Source: DATDIC01 sp963777625
Lineage (GTDB): Bacteria; Pseudomonadota; Alphaproteobacteria; Acetobacterales; Acetobacteraceae
Assembly (NCBI GenBank): GCA_963777625.1
Contig: CAVZRO010000011.1
Location: forward strand, 1 to 64,000
Direction of reading: 5' to 3'
Length of the DNA stretch: 64,000 bases
The position numbers were made by a program, and so were the translations under genes. Below, piece after piece: positions 44,518 to 52,915 of the stretch. The notes beneath the pieces are model-generated. The model ran no database searches, was not told where the DNA came from, and saw only the letters and a program-made list of their open reading frames with translations. Each line of letters begins with the position of its first letter. Position 1 is the first letter of the stretch.

Positions 44518-44608
44518 GGGGCTTTGCGTGCGCGCCTCGGGGCGACTTGGGTTGGGGGCGGGTTAGTGGGTTAGTCCCGCTCAGTGGGGGGACTGCGCGG
44601 CCGGTTGG

Positions 44609-44635
44609 TGGATTCCCGCTTTCGCGGGAATGACG
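44609..44635. repeat. REP palindrome copy
   Basis: ggtggattcccgctttcgcgggaatgacgg motif in the smpB-dapA spacer, followed by a half-unit gggaatgacgg near 44650. Confidence 0.75.
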
Positions 44636-44708
44636 GAGGGGGGCGGGAATGACGGACCGGAGGAATCGCGGGGTGGGCGGGAGTGACGGGGCGGTCAGGA
44701 ATGGCCTG

Positions 44709-45587
44709 TCAGTTCAGCAATCCCACCTCGGTCATGGCGGATTGCACGCGCTGCCGCGTTGCTTCCGCGAGCGGGGCCAGCGGCAGGCGGCAATGGTCGG
44801 CGGTCTTGCCCAGCAGGCTCGCCGCGAACTTCACCGGTCCGGGGCTGGTCTCGGAAAACAACGCGTCGTGCAGCGGCAGCAGCCGATCCTGGATCGAGAT
44901 CGCCTCGTTGACCCGGCCGTCCTGCCAGGCGGTGTGCATCTCGCTGCACAGCCGGGGCGCCACGTTCGCGGTCACGCTGATGCAGCCGTCGCCGCCGGCA
45001 GCCAGGAACGCGACCGCGGTGTGATCCTCGCCGGACAACTGGCAGAAGCCGGCGCCGCAGGTTCGCCGCGTGTGCAGCGGACGTGCCAGGTTCGCAGTGG
45101 CGTCCTTCACACCGACGATGTTCCGGTGCTGCGCCAGCCGCGCCATGGTCTCCACACTCATGTCGACGACACTGCGCGGGGGGATGTTGTAGATGATGAT
45201 CGGCAGATCGACCGCATCGGCGATCGCCTTGAAGTGCAGGTACATGCCTTCCTGCGTCGGCTTGTTGTAGTACGGCGTGACGATCAACGCCGCGCTCGCG
45301 CCGGCCTTTTTGGCGTGCCGTGTCAGGTCGATCGCCTCCGCCGTGCTGTTCGACCCTGTACCGGCGATCACCGGCACGCGGCCCCTGGCGACGTCGATGG
45401 CGATCTCGACGACGCGCTTGTGCTCCGCGTGGGTGAGTGTAGGCGATTCCCCGGTGGTTCCGACCGGAACGACAGCGGCGGTGCCTTCGCTGATCTGCCA
45501 GTCCACGAAATTCGCGTAGGCTTTCTCGTCGATCGACCCGTCCGCGCGCATCGGCGTGATCAGGGCGACGAGCGATCCCTTAAACAT
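44709..45587 (-). CDS. dapA: 4-hydroxy-tetrahydrodipicolinate synthase
   Basis: A 292-residue (beta/alpha)8 aldolase condensing pyruvate with aspartate semialdehyde in lysine/diaminopimelate synthesis. It starts MFKGSLVALITPMRADGSID at 45587 with ggagg upstream. PVGTTGESPTLTHAEHKRVV, VTPYYNKPTQEGMYLHFKAI with the catalytic Tyr, and IVGVKDATANLAR with the Schiff-base Lys are present. Intact and of normal length. Divergent from the slt gene. Confidence 0.95.
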   Translation of the reverse strand: MFKGSLVALITPMRADGSIDEKAYANFVDWQISEGTAAVVPVGTTGESPTLTHAEHKRVVEIAIDVARGRVPVIAGTGSNSTAEAIDLTRHAKKAGASAALIVTPYYNKPTQEGMYLHFKAIADAVDLPIIIYNIPPRSVVDMSVETMARLAQHRNIVGVKDATANLARPLHTRRTCGAGFCQLSGEDHTAVAFLAAGGDGCISVTANVAPRLCSEMHTAWQDGRVNEAISIQDRLLPLHDALFSETSPGPVKFAASLLGKTADHCRLPLAPLAEATRQRVQSAMTEVGLLN

Positions 45588-45645
45588 GGAGTCCTCCGAA
45601 TCGTTGCGGATGCCGGAGATCGGCACGCTCCGCTACAGCCAAACG

Positions 45646-45682
45646 CATAAGCCCAAGCCATAAGCCAAACGCATAAGCCCCT
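45646..45682. repeat. Short imperfect tandem repeat
   Basis: aaacgcataagcccaagccat then aagccaaacgcataagccc: the unit cgcataagccc recurs with spacing of about 22 bp in the dapA-slt promoter region. Meaning unknown. Confidence 0.45.
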
Positions 45683-45723
45683 GGGGGATACATCGCAAGG
45701 CCAGGACCGGCTAGATAGAGTGC

Positions 45724-47649
45724 ATGACGTGGCCGACTCGCCTGCTGATCGGGCTGCTGCTGTTCGCCGCGGCCCCCGCGCGTGCCGCCGGCAATCCGAT
45801 GCCGGCGATCCACGCCGACGCGTGGGCTCAGGCGGCCGCGGATGCGTCCGGCTATGCCGATCCGGTGGCCACCAAGCTGGTGCTGTATTTCCGGCTGCTG
45901 ACACCGGGACAGGCTGGCGCCGGCGAGATCGCCGCGTTCATGGCGGACAATCCCAACTGGCCCAACCAGGCGGCACTCGAACGCCGGCGGCAGGAGGCGA
46001 TTGCCGCCAGCCCGAGCGATGAGTCGGTGCTGACCCAGTGCAAGCAAACCCCGATCACCCTGGCCGCCGCGTTGGCACGCTGCGCCGGCGCCCTCGCTGA
46101 CACCGGCGACGGAGATGCCGCGGCGGCCGAGGCGCGCGCGGCCTGGACCGCCGGCTATGCCGATCCGGTGAACGAGCCGGCCTTCCTGAAGCGCTGGGGG
46201 CCAATCCTGACCCCGGCCGACGAATCGGCGCGGTTCCAGCATTTCGCCTGGTCGGACCCGGCGGCGGCGGCGCGGCAAATCGCCCGCCTGCCGCCCGATC
46301 TGCGCGGCGCGGCCAAGGATCGGCTGGCGCTGATCCAGAACGCGCCCGAGGCGATGGCGCGGGTGCTCGCGCTGCCGGCGGCGCAGCGCGACAGCCCCGG
46401 CCTGGCATTGGACGAAGCCCGCTGGCTGCGCCGCCGGCAGCGCGACCCCGATGCGCTCGCCTTCTGGCGCGACCATGGGCTGATCGCCGAGCAGACCGCC
46501 GGCAACCATCTCGCGGCGTTCTGGGCGGAGCGCAATATCCTGGCGCGCGAGCTGCTGAAGGACGGGGATAACCAGGGCGCCTATCTGATGGCGGACGACC
46601 ATTTGGCCTCGTCCTCGGCCGACAGCGCCGATTCAGCGTTCCTGGCCGGATTCATCGCGCTTCGCCGGCTGCACGACCCGGCCACCGCGATCCCGCAGTT
46701 CCAGCGGCTGGCGGAAACATCGCGTGCCGCCATCACCCAGGCGCGCGCCTATTACTGGCTGGGTCGGGCGAAGGCGGCGGCCGGCCAGGACCCGCGCGAC
46801 GAATACGAGCGCGCTGCCACCTACCCAACCACATTCTACGGCCAACTCGCCGCGCGCGCCCTGGGCGAGGATCCGGCGACACGCATCAATGCCGCCACCG
46901 ACCCCGCGTTCACCGACGATCAGGTATGGGACTTCACCGCGCACGAGCTGGTCCGGGCTGCCGTGATGCTGGTTGCCTGGGGCGAGCCGGGCCGTGCCCG
47001 CGCCTTTCTGCTGCGCATGGGCGAGGTGGCGCCGTCACCCGCCGAGCAGGCGCTGAGCGCACGGCTGGCGCTGGCACTGGGAATGCCCGACGCGGCGGTG
47101 TTCATCGCTCGCCGGATCGGGGTGGAGGGGCGGATGCTGGCACAGGATGGCTGGCCGACGCCGGTCGATCCGCCGGCAACCCAGGTCGATCCCGCGGTGA
47201 TGTTCGCCCTGATGCGCCAGGAGAGCAGCTTCGACCATGGTGTGGTCAGCCCGGCCGGCGCACGCGGCCTGATGCAGCTCATGCCGGGAACCGCCGATGC
47301 GATGGCGCGCCAGATCGGCGCGGCGCCGGCTACGCAGGTGTCGCTGGTGACCGACACGGCGCAGAACATGCAGCTTGGGGCGGCGTATTTGCAGGGCCTG
47401 CTCGACCGGTTCTCCGGGTCGCTGCCGCTGGCGGTGGCTGCCTACAATGCAGGGCCGGCCAAGGTGAGCCAATGGCTTGCCGATAACGGCGATCCGCGCA
47501 CGGGAAAGGTGGATATGGTCGATTGGATCGAGCTGATCCCTTATGGCGAGACACGCAACTACGTGCAGCGAGTGCTGGAGAACGTCACGATCTATCGCGC
47601 TCGCCTGCACGAGGCGGGGGCGGCGCTGCTGGCGCAATGGAGCCCGTAG
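45724..47649 (+). CDS. slt: Soluble lytic transglycosylase (Slt family)
   Basis: A 641-residue periplasmic muramidase with a signal peptide (MTWPTRLLIGLLLFAAAPAR). A long helical superhelix of Slt type follows, and the C-terminal SLT catalytic domain has MRQESSFDHGVVSPAGARGL (catalytic Glu), MQLMPGTADAMARQIG and AVAAYNAGPAKVSQWLADNG. YGETRNYVQRVLENVTIYR completes the family pattern. It lies head to head with dapA. The next gene starts inside its last codons. Confidence 0.93.
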   Translation: MTWPTRLLIGLLLFAAAPARAAGNPMPAIHADAWAQAAADASGYADPVATKLVLYFRLLTPGQAGAGEIAAFMADNPNWPNQAALERRRQEAIAASPSDESVLTQCKQTPITLAAALARCAGALADTGDGDAAAAEARAAWTAGYADPVNEPAFLKRWGPILTPADESARFQHFAWSDPAAAARQIARLPPDLRGAAKDRLALIQNAPEAMARVLALPAAQRDSPGLALDEARWLRRRQRDPDALAFWRDHGLIAEQTAGNHLAAFWAERNILARELLKDGDNQGAYLMADDHLASSSADSADSAFLAGFIALRRLHDPATAIPQFQRLAETSRAAITQARAYYWLGRAKAAAGQDPRDEYERAATYPTTFYGQLAARALGEDPATRINAATDPAFTDDQVWDFTAHELVRAAVMLVAWGEPGRARAFLLRMGEVAPSPAEQALSARLALALGMPDAAVFIARRIGVEGRMLAQDGWPTPVDPPATQVDPAVMFALMRQESSFDHGVVSPAGARGLMQLMPGTADAMARQIGAAPATQVSLVTDTAQNMQLGAAYLQGLLDRFSGSLPLAVAAYNAGPAKVSQWLADNGDPRTGKVDMVDWIELIPYGETRNYVQRVLENVTIYRARLHEAGAALLAQWSP

Positions 47650-48467
47650 TTCATTTTCTGTCGGCATGGGACGGGTTGCCGTTGTGCGCCCTGGAATGGG
47701 GTGTGGCGGACGGGCGTCTGCCGCTGCTGTGCCTGCCGGGACTGGTGCGCACCGCGGGCGATTTCGCGCATGTCGCGGCCGATACCGGCCGCCGCACCGT
47801 GGCGCTGGACTATGCGGGGCGTGGTCGCTCCGGGCGCAGCAAGCAGGTCGGGCGTTATGGCGCCGAATGCTGCGTTCGCGATGCGATGGACGCGTGCGCC
47901 GCGCTGCACCTGCACCGTGTGGTTGCGGTCGGTACCAGTTTTGGCGGGCTGCTGGCGATGGGGCTGGCGGCGGCGCGTCCGGGCCTGATCGCGGCGGTGG
48001 TGCTGAACGATATCGGGCCGGAGATCGGCACCGCGGGTGCTGGTTTCATCCGGCAGTTCGTCGCGCATGATCCGGCTTTGCCGGACCTGGATGCGTGCAT
48101 CGCTTATTTGCGGTCGGTGCTGCCGCAGATGTCGCTGGACACCGAGGAAGACTGGCGGCTGATGGCGGTGCTGACATATGGGCGTGGGGATGACGGACGC
48201 TATCACCCGTTGTGGGACACGCGGATCGCCGGGCTGATGGACGGCATACCGGATTTGTGGCCCTATTTCGGCGCGTTGGCGGGGACGCCCTTGCTGCTGG
48301 TGCGCGGCGAAGCGAGCGATGTGCTGCTGCCGGAGACGGTCGCCCGCATGCGCGCGCAGCGGCCGGACATGGAGGTGGTCGGGGTGCCGAATATCGGTCA
48401 CGCGCCCACCTTGTCCGAGCCGGCGATTGCGCTCGCGCTGCGTTGTTTCGTCGATCGTCTGCAGTGA
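47637..48467 (+). CDS. Alpha/beta-hydrolase
   Basis: A 276-residue alpha/beta-hydrolase (MEPVVHFLSAWDGLPLCALE). The nucleophile elbow GTSFGGLLAMGLAAARPGLI, oxyanion region LPGLVRTAGDFAH, acid VRGEASDVLLPETVARM and catalytic His in NIGHAPTLSEP are all present and intact. It resembles the frameshifted hydrolase at 30482. The start overlaps the slt stop, and the end overlaps pgpA. Substrate unknown; ester or lactone hydrolysis is plausible. Confidence 0.82.
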   Translation: MEPVVHFLSAWDGLPLCALEWGVADGRLPLLCLPGLVRTAGDFAHVAADTGRRTVALDYAGRGRSGRSKQVGRYGAECCVRDAMDACAALHLHRVVAVGTSFGGLLAMGLAAARPGLIAAVVLNDIGPEIGTAGAGFIRQFVAHDPALPDLDACIAYLRSVLPQMSLDTEEDWRLMAVLTYGRGDDGRYHPLWDTRIAGLMDGIPDLWPYFGALAGTPLLLVRGEASDVLLPETVARMRAQRPDMEVVGVPNIGHAPTLSEPAIALALRCFVDRLQ

Positions 48468-48916
48468 AACGGTTTGCCCGACTGCTGGCTGGGGGGCTGG
48501 GCGTGGGGGCGGCGCCGATCGCTCCCGGCACCGCGGCTTCGGCGGTCGCGACGGTGCTGGGGGCGGCGCTGCTGAGCGGGGCGGGCTGGATGCTGCCGGT
48601 GGCGGCCGGGGCGGCAAGCCTGGGCGGGCTATGGTCGATCCGGAGGGCGCGCGTCGATGGCGACCCGGGGTGGGTGGTCATCGACGAGGTGGCCGGGCAA
48701 TGGACGGCGCTGCTGGGGTTGTCGCGGCCGACGCCGCTGGGGCTGTTGGCCGGGTTTGCGCTGTTCCGCCTGCTGGACGTGGCGAAGCCGGGGCCGGTGG
48801 GCTGGGCGGATCGGCGGAGCGGGCCGGTGGGGATCATGGCGGATGACCTGATCGCCGGGGCGTTGTCGGCGGGGATATTGTGGGCGGTGCGGCGACGGTG
48901 GCCGGACCTGTTCTGA
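48464..48916 (+). CDS. pgpA: Phosphatidylglycerophosphatase A-like protein
   Basis: A 150-residue membrane phosphatase of phosphatidylglycerol synthesis. The GTG start overlaps the hydrolase stop. GGLGVGAAPIAPGTAASAVA, VVIDEVAGQWTALLGLSRPT and RRSGPVGIMADDLIAGALSA match the PgpA family, with the Asp/Glu-rich DEVAGQ and the MADDLIAG helix. Three to four hydrophobic helices. Intact, last gene of the slt-hydrolase-pgpA run. Confidence 0.85.
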   Translation: MKRFARLLAGGLGVGAAPIAPGTAASAVATVLGAALLSGAGWMLPVAAGAASLGGLWSIRRARVDGDPGWVVIDEVAGQWTALLGLSRPTPLGLLAGFALFRLLDVAKPGPVGWADRRSGPVGIMADDLIAGALSAGILWAVRRRWPDLF

Positions 48917-49101
48917 TCCGGTCAGGGGTGCGTGGCGCGGCGGCCGTTCGGGATCGCGCCGGCGATGCGGTTGGCGCGATCGTTGCGCTGCTGGCGTTGC
49001 ATCCGAGTGGGCAAGTCCTGTGTAGAATTCTTGATTTCTGAAGCCCCGAGAGGACAGATCAGGGTAATGGTATTCTACGGCGGAACGATAGATAATGCTG
49101 C

Positions 49102-49771
49102 ATGCTGACGTTTCAGCCACGCCTGGACATTTTGCCTCCATCACAGCGAACGCTATGGCCGGAGCTTGACGCTACCCCGGATGATTTCACGCTTTACGGC
49201 GGCACAGCACTCGCGCTGCGACTGGGGCATCGGCAGTCGGTGGATTTTGATTTCTTTTCAGCGTGAGCCGTTCAATTCCACCATACTGGTGCGCGAGATA
49301 CCGTATCTGGCCGGGGCTGAGCCTGTGCGAACGGCCAGTGATACGCTGACGTGCCGGGTGGTGCGCGGCGGGCCGGTGCTGGTGTCATTCTTTGGCAACC
49401 GCGCGCTCGGCGAGATCGCGCCGCGCGAGATCGCCGCAGGGTCAAAGGTGCATGTGGCCTCGCTGCTCGATGTCGCTGGCACCAAGGTGCTGACCGTGCA
49501 GCAGCGCGCACAAGCGAGAGATTATCTGGATATTGACGCGCTCATTCGCCACGGCGTCGATCTTCCGCAAATGCTCGCCGCCGGGGCTGCGGTCTGGGGC
49601 CGCGAATTCAATCCACTGCTGACACTGAGGGCGCTCAGCTATTTCGGCGACGTGCCGTCGGTGCCCGGTGATGTCCAGCACCGGTTGGGGGCGGCTGTGC
49701 ACGCCGTCGATCCCGCCAACCTGCCGGTGTTGACGCCGCACCGTCGCCGCGACAATGGGCGCTCGCCATGA
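49102..49771 (+). CDS. AbiEii-type nucleotidyltransferase, frameshifted
   Basis: A protein of about 222 residues. The first frame (MLTFQPRLDILPPSQRTLWP, DDFTLYGGTALALRLGHRQS, VDFDFFSA) carries the GGTAL and DFDFF motifs of the nucleotidyltransferase AbiEii/AbiGii toxin family. It stops at 49264-49266. A second frame continues EPFNSTILVREIPYLAGAEP through KVHVASLLDVAGTKVLTVQQ and ARDYLDIDALIRHGVDLPQM to 49771. The shift is near 49255-49261, beside a T4 run. The partner gene starts at 49768. Confidence 0.72.
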
Positions 49772-50079
49772 AATCCCTGCCGGTGACGCCTGAACTACTC
49801 GCCGTCGCCCGCCGCGTGATGTGGTTCGAGGAGCCGGAACAGGCGCTTGCCGATCCGGTGCAATTCCTCGCCCATGTCATGGTGTTCGGCGGCGTCGAGG
49901 ACTTGAAGGCGCTGCGCGGCATCGTCGACAAGGACGAATATTGTGAAGTGCTCGAACATGCTCCGCCGGGGATTTTCGACGACCGTTCGTGGGCCTACTG
50001 GAATTTGGTCTGCGACCGCCAACCGACGCCGCCTTTGCCGGTGCGTGCGCTGCCTCCGCTGCGCCCGAAACCGAGGTGA
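49768..50079 (+). CDS. Small conserved partner of the nucleotidyltransferase
   Basis: A 103-residue protein beginning MKSLPVTPELLAVARRVMWF, then EEPEQALADPVQFLAHVMVF, LRGIVDKDEYCEVLEHAPPG and IFDDRSWAYWNLVCDRQ. It overlaps the nucleotidyltransferase stop by four bases, so it is translated with it. The order nucleotidyltransferase plus this protein is typical of toxin/antitoxin-like pairs; this one may be the antitoxin, but no helix-turn-helix is evident. Confidence 0.6.
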   Translation: MKSLPVTPELLAVARRVMWFEEPEQALADPVQFLAHVMVFGGVEDLKALRGIVDKDEYCEVLEHAPPGIFDDRSWAYWNLVCDRQPTPPLPVRALPPLRPKPR

Positions 50080-50130
50080 TCTTCGGTTGCGTTAGTTCTG
50101 ATATTTGAAACACCGGGGCGGCGTTACTGA

Positions 50131-50640
50131 CTAGGACCGCTCCCCGATGTCGGTTCGGGCTTTTTTTGTGGGATGCGGGCCTTGGCTTTCTGTCGCCTTG
50201 CGAATGGCGTCCACATCCGCAATGTCCTGTGGTCGCCCTGCTGCCAGTTTGGCCGCTATAAGGTCATCCGCGGAAATGAAATTCGCCTTCAGGCCGGTCG
50301 CCGGGTCGATCACGCTTTCGACGCGCCTTTCCCATGCAGCGTCAAAATCAACGCCGGGAATGTCGGCGAGAATATCGAAGGCTCTCGGCTCACGTCCAAA
50401 GCGAAAGAAGCTGCTGCGGTCTGCGAACTCCTCCGGGCAAATCCCTTGGAGCGGCACGCCGAATGCAGCAAGCGCGGCATACGCCGCTTGCGCGTTCGCG
50501 AGGTCGGCTCCCATGAAAACATCGATGTCGTTCGTAAAGCGCGGCTGCGCGTGAAAGATAACCGCAAAGCCTCCCACAATGAGGTATTTAACGCCATGGG
50601 CATGGAAGGCGGACAAAAGGTCTTTGTAGTCTTGGTTCAT
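50131..50640 (-). CDS. MNT-like nucleotidyltransferase (DUF6036-like)
   Basis: A 169-residue protein. VKYLIVGGFAVIFHAQPRFT followed by NDIDVFMGADLANA carries the GG and DxD motifs of minimal nucleotidyltransferases. SSFFRFGREPRAFDILADIP and IDPATGLKANFISADDLIAA follow, with the DLIAAKLAAGRPQDIADVDA helix. The family often forms toxin-antitoxin pairs. It overlaps the small gene 50588-50794 upstream on the same strand. Confidence 0.72.
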   Translation of the reverse strand: MNQDYKDLLSAFHAHGVKYLIVGGFAVIFHAQPRFTNDIDVFMGADLANAQAAYAALAAFGVPLQGICPEEFADRSSFFRFGREPRAFDILADIPGVDFDAAWERRVESVIDPATGLKANFISADDLIAAKLAAGRPQDIADVDAIRKATESQGPHPTKKARTDIGERS

Positions 50641-50794
50641 CTGGTTCGATCTTCCAGCCCTTGAGAGCGTAGGCGGTCTGGATCATCTCTTCGACAGCAT
50701 CCAGCCGCTCGTGCGCCGGGCGGCTTTGCCAATAGCGGTATTCATCCGCCTTCATTTCCGCAAAGTCGGTGTAACGGCGAATAGTCTTGTCCAT
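50588..50794 (-). CDS. Small protein paired with the nucleotidyltransferase
   Basis: A 68-residue protein (MDKTIRRYTDFAEMKADEYR, YWQSRPAHERLDAVEEMIQT, AYALKGWKIEPDEPRLQRPF). It is a mostly helical, acidic/basic mixed small protein. Its 3' end overlaps the next gene by 53 bp, more than usual, so the last residues may be mis-framed. This type of small protein is seen next to such nucleotidyltransferases; role as partner is inferred. Confidence 0.5.
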   Translation of the reverse strand: MDKTIRRYTDFAEMKADEYRYWQSRPAHERLDAVEEMIQTAYALKGWKIEPDEPRLQRPFVRLPCPWR

Positions 50795-50891
50795 GGCCTT
50801 ATTTTAGCACGGCTCGGCTGCTTTTGGGAACCGGCAAGAACCAGCGTGAACAGTGGTGAGGTGTCGGTGACAATAAGGCTGCAAGGCTTGC

Positions 50892-51011
50892 TCACTTTTG
50901 CGCCCGCAAAGCTTCGCGTATCAGGGCGCGACCGCGTTCTTGCAGCGCGTGCCAAGTGATCTCACCGGCGGCATATTCGCGGATCCGCTTTTCCTTTTCG
51001 TGCTCGGTCAT
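50892..51011 (-). CDS. Very small hypothetical protein
   Basis: A 39-residue frame MTEHEKEKRIREYAAGEITW HALQERGRALIREALRAQK in outline (acidic-basic helix). It resembles the ends of a longer regulator-like antitoxin (KRIREYAAGEITWHALQERG), so it may be an internally deleted copy. Divergent from the dmeR-like gene. Weakly supported. Confidence 0.35.
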   Translation of the reverse strand: MTEHEKEKRIREYAAGEITWHALQERGRALIREALRAQK

Positions 51012-51105
51012 GGCGCCAACCTTTCGGGGAGCATTGTAGCATGTGGCGAAGCGCCAGCTAAGTCGCGATTTAATACTTGCACGACGGACCATCGCCTTTC
51101 CTGGG

Positions 51106-51122
51106 ATAGCCCCCTACCCTAT
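51106..51122. promoter_or_regulatory. Candidate operator of the DmeR-like repressor
   Basis: atag-ccccctacc-ctat: a GC tract flanked by AT-rich inverted arms, 28 bp before the repressor start. The RcnR/CsoR family recognises G/C tracts with A/T flanks, so autoregulation is plausible. Confidence 0.45.
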
Positions 51123-51149
51123 ATTCAGGGACAGCAGGAGAGAGGTTGC

Positions 51150-51428
51150 ATGGCTCACACGATCAAAAACAAATCCAGGCTGATCGCCCGCGTCCGCCGC
51201 ATCAAAGGACAGGTCGAGGCCGTCGAACGCGCCCTCGAGGCGGAGATCGGCTGCGCCGACGTGCTGATGCTGGTCGCCTCGCTGCGCGGTGCCGTGCAAG
51301 GCCTGAGCGCCGAGGTGATGGAAGATCACATCCGCAATCATGTCGTGAACCCCGAAACCGACAGCGATCGCGACCGCGCCAGAGGGGCCGCCGAGCTGAT
51401 CGAAGTCGTCCGCACCTATCTGAAGTGA
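51150..51428 (+). CDS. dmeR: Metal-sensing repressor, RcnR/CsoR (DUF156) family
   Basis: A 92-residue all-helical metal-responsive repressor. MAHTIKNKSRLIARVRRIKG, QVEAVERALEAEIGCADVLM and VQGLSAEVMEDHIRNHVVNP contain the family H/C/H-type metal ligands (N-terminal His, the Cys in IGC and a downstream His). ATG 51150 follows aggagag. The gene lies 7 bp before a CDF efflux transporter, the dmeRF layout known from rhizobia for Ni(II)/Co(II) response. The name is by context. Confidence 0.78.
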   Translation: MAHTIKNKSRLIARVRRIKGQVEAVERALEAEIGCADVLMLVASLRGAVQGLSAEVMEDHIRNHVVNPETDSDRDRARGAAELIEVVRTYLK

Positions 51429-51435
51429 GGGGGCC

Positions 51436-52684
51436 ATGAGCGACATCGCCTCGGTTGCCCCATATCAGCACAGTCATGTTTTTCTCGGTGAAGGCCACGA
51501 GAAGAGCGAACGTAAGACGTGGGCGGTGATATGGCTTTGCGGGGCCATGATGGTCGCCGAAATCGTCGGCGGTCTGCTGTTCGGGTCAATCGCCCTCGTC
51601 GCGGACGGGATGCATATGAGCACCCATGCCGGCGCGTTGTTGTTGGCAGCGCTGGCCTATAGCTATGCCCGCCGGCACGCCGATGATGCGCGTTTCACCT
51701 TCGGCACCGGCAAGCTGGGTGATCTCGCCGGCTTTACCAGCGCCATTATCCTGGCGATGATCGCGCTGCTGATCGGTTACGAGGCGGTCAGCCGCTTCTT
51801 TGCCCCCATGCCGATCGACTTCGCCGAGGCGATTCCGATCGCCTGCCTCGGCCTGGCCGTGAACATCGCGAGTGCTTGGCTTTTGAGCGGCGGCCGACCA
51901 CCATCACCACGGGCACAGCCACGGACATGGGCACGGACATGGGAACGGCCATGACCAGGATGGGGCACGGCACATCGCGACAGGCAACGGGGCGGTGGTG
52001 CTCGATGTGTTCGAAGATGGCGTGCCGCCACGCTTCCGCCTGCACGCCGCAGCCGGCCCTGCCCTGATCGCGCGGTCGGTTTCGGTCGAGACTGTTCGGC
52101 CTGGCGGGGCGCGTCAGACCTTTGCCTTCGTCGCGCGCGGCGACTTTCTGGAATCGGTTGACGAAATTCCGGAACCGCATGCCTTCACGGCACAGGTGCG
52201 CGTCGGCACTGAAACCCACGCCGTCGCCTTCGAGGAGCACGAGCATGCTCATGGCGCGGCGCGGCGCGACAACAACATGCGTGCCGCGGTCGTTCATGTG
52301 ATGGCGGATGCCGCCGTGTCGGTTCTCGTCATCGCCGGCCTTCTGCTTGCCCGCGCCTTCGGCTGGCTGTGGATGGACCCGCTGGCGGGCATCGTCGGTG
52401 CCGGCGTCATCGCCAGTTGGTCGTACGGCCTGATCCGCGACACCGGGGCCATCCTGCTCGATGTGAATCCCGACAGACGAATGGCTGAGCGGGTGCGTGA
52501 GACCATCGAGAAGGAGGGCGATCAGATTGCCGACCTCCACCTGTGGCGGCTCGGGCCGGGGCATCTCGGCGCAATTGTGTCGGTCATCACGCGGCAGGCG
52601 CGTGGACCGGCCTATTACCGCGCGCGGCTCGCCGCGTTTCCGTCGCTCTCGCACCTGACAATTGAGGTTCAACAGCGGAGTTAG
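51436..52684 (+). CDS. dmeF: CDF-family metal exporter with His-rich loop, frameshifted
   Basis: A cation-diffusion-facilitator efflux protein of about 415 residues when the frame is joined. The first frame has RKTWAVIWLCGAMMVAEIVG, FGSIALVADGMHMSTHAGAL with the HxxxD-type metal site, and FTFGTGKLGDLAGFTSAIIL. At about 51890-51896 one base shifts the frame; the restored reading gives a His cluster (DHHHHGHSHGHGHGHGNGHD), an about 100-residue insertion, then NMRAAVVHVMADAAVSVLVI and the C-terminal domain to 52684. The His loop and repressor neighbour fit DmeF-like cobalt/nickel export. A 122-bp MITE-like element follows. Confidence 0.82.
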
Positions 52685-52806
52685 GGTCCGTCATGAAACA
52701 ACCGAACCGACCTCGTCATTCCCGCGAAAGCGGGAATCTACCGCCGCCCGCCGGATTCCCGCTTTCGCGGGAATGACGGTAGATTTGGTTATTTCATGAC
52801 GGGCCC
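52685..52806. mobile_element. MITE-like element with 20-bp terminal inverted repeats
   Basis: About 122 bp bounded by inverted repeats (52684-52703 and 52787-52806, two mismatches; core gtcatgaaa/tttcatgac) and flanked by the 4-bp direct repeat ttag at 52681-52684 and 52807-52810. It holds two REP palindromes in opposite orientation (52715-52740 and 52752-52777) and no gene. The left ttag supplies the stop codon of the CDF gene. Confidence 0.6.
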
Positions 52807-52915
52807 TTAGTCCTACTGAGTCGCAAAACTGCGATGTGATCTGGCATTTTCCGCTTGGTGCGACGCGAGAGTGATTGGTTAGAGGTGGAGATTTAAGCCG
52901 TCCAGGGAGGGTGGG

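Noticed and set aside
44518..44708. tmRNA gene next to smpB
   Set aside because: The spacer is REP DNA; no tmRNA-like acceptor ends or tag-coding sequence could be seen.
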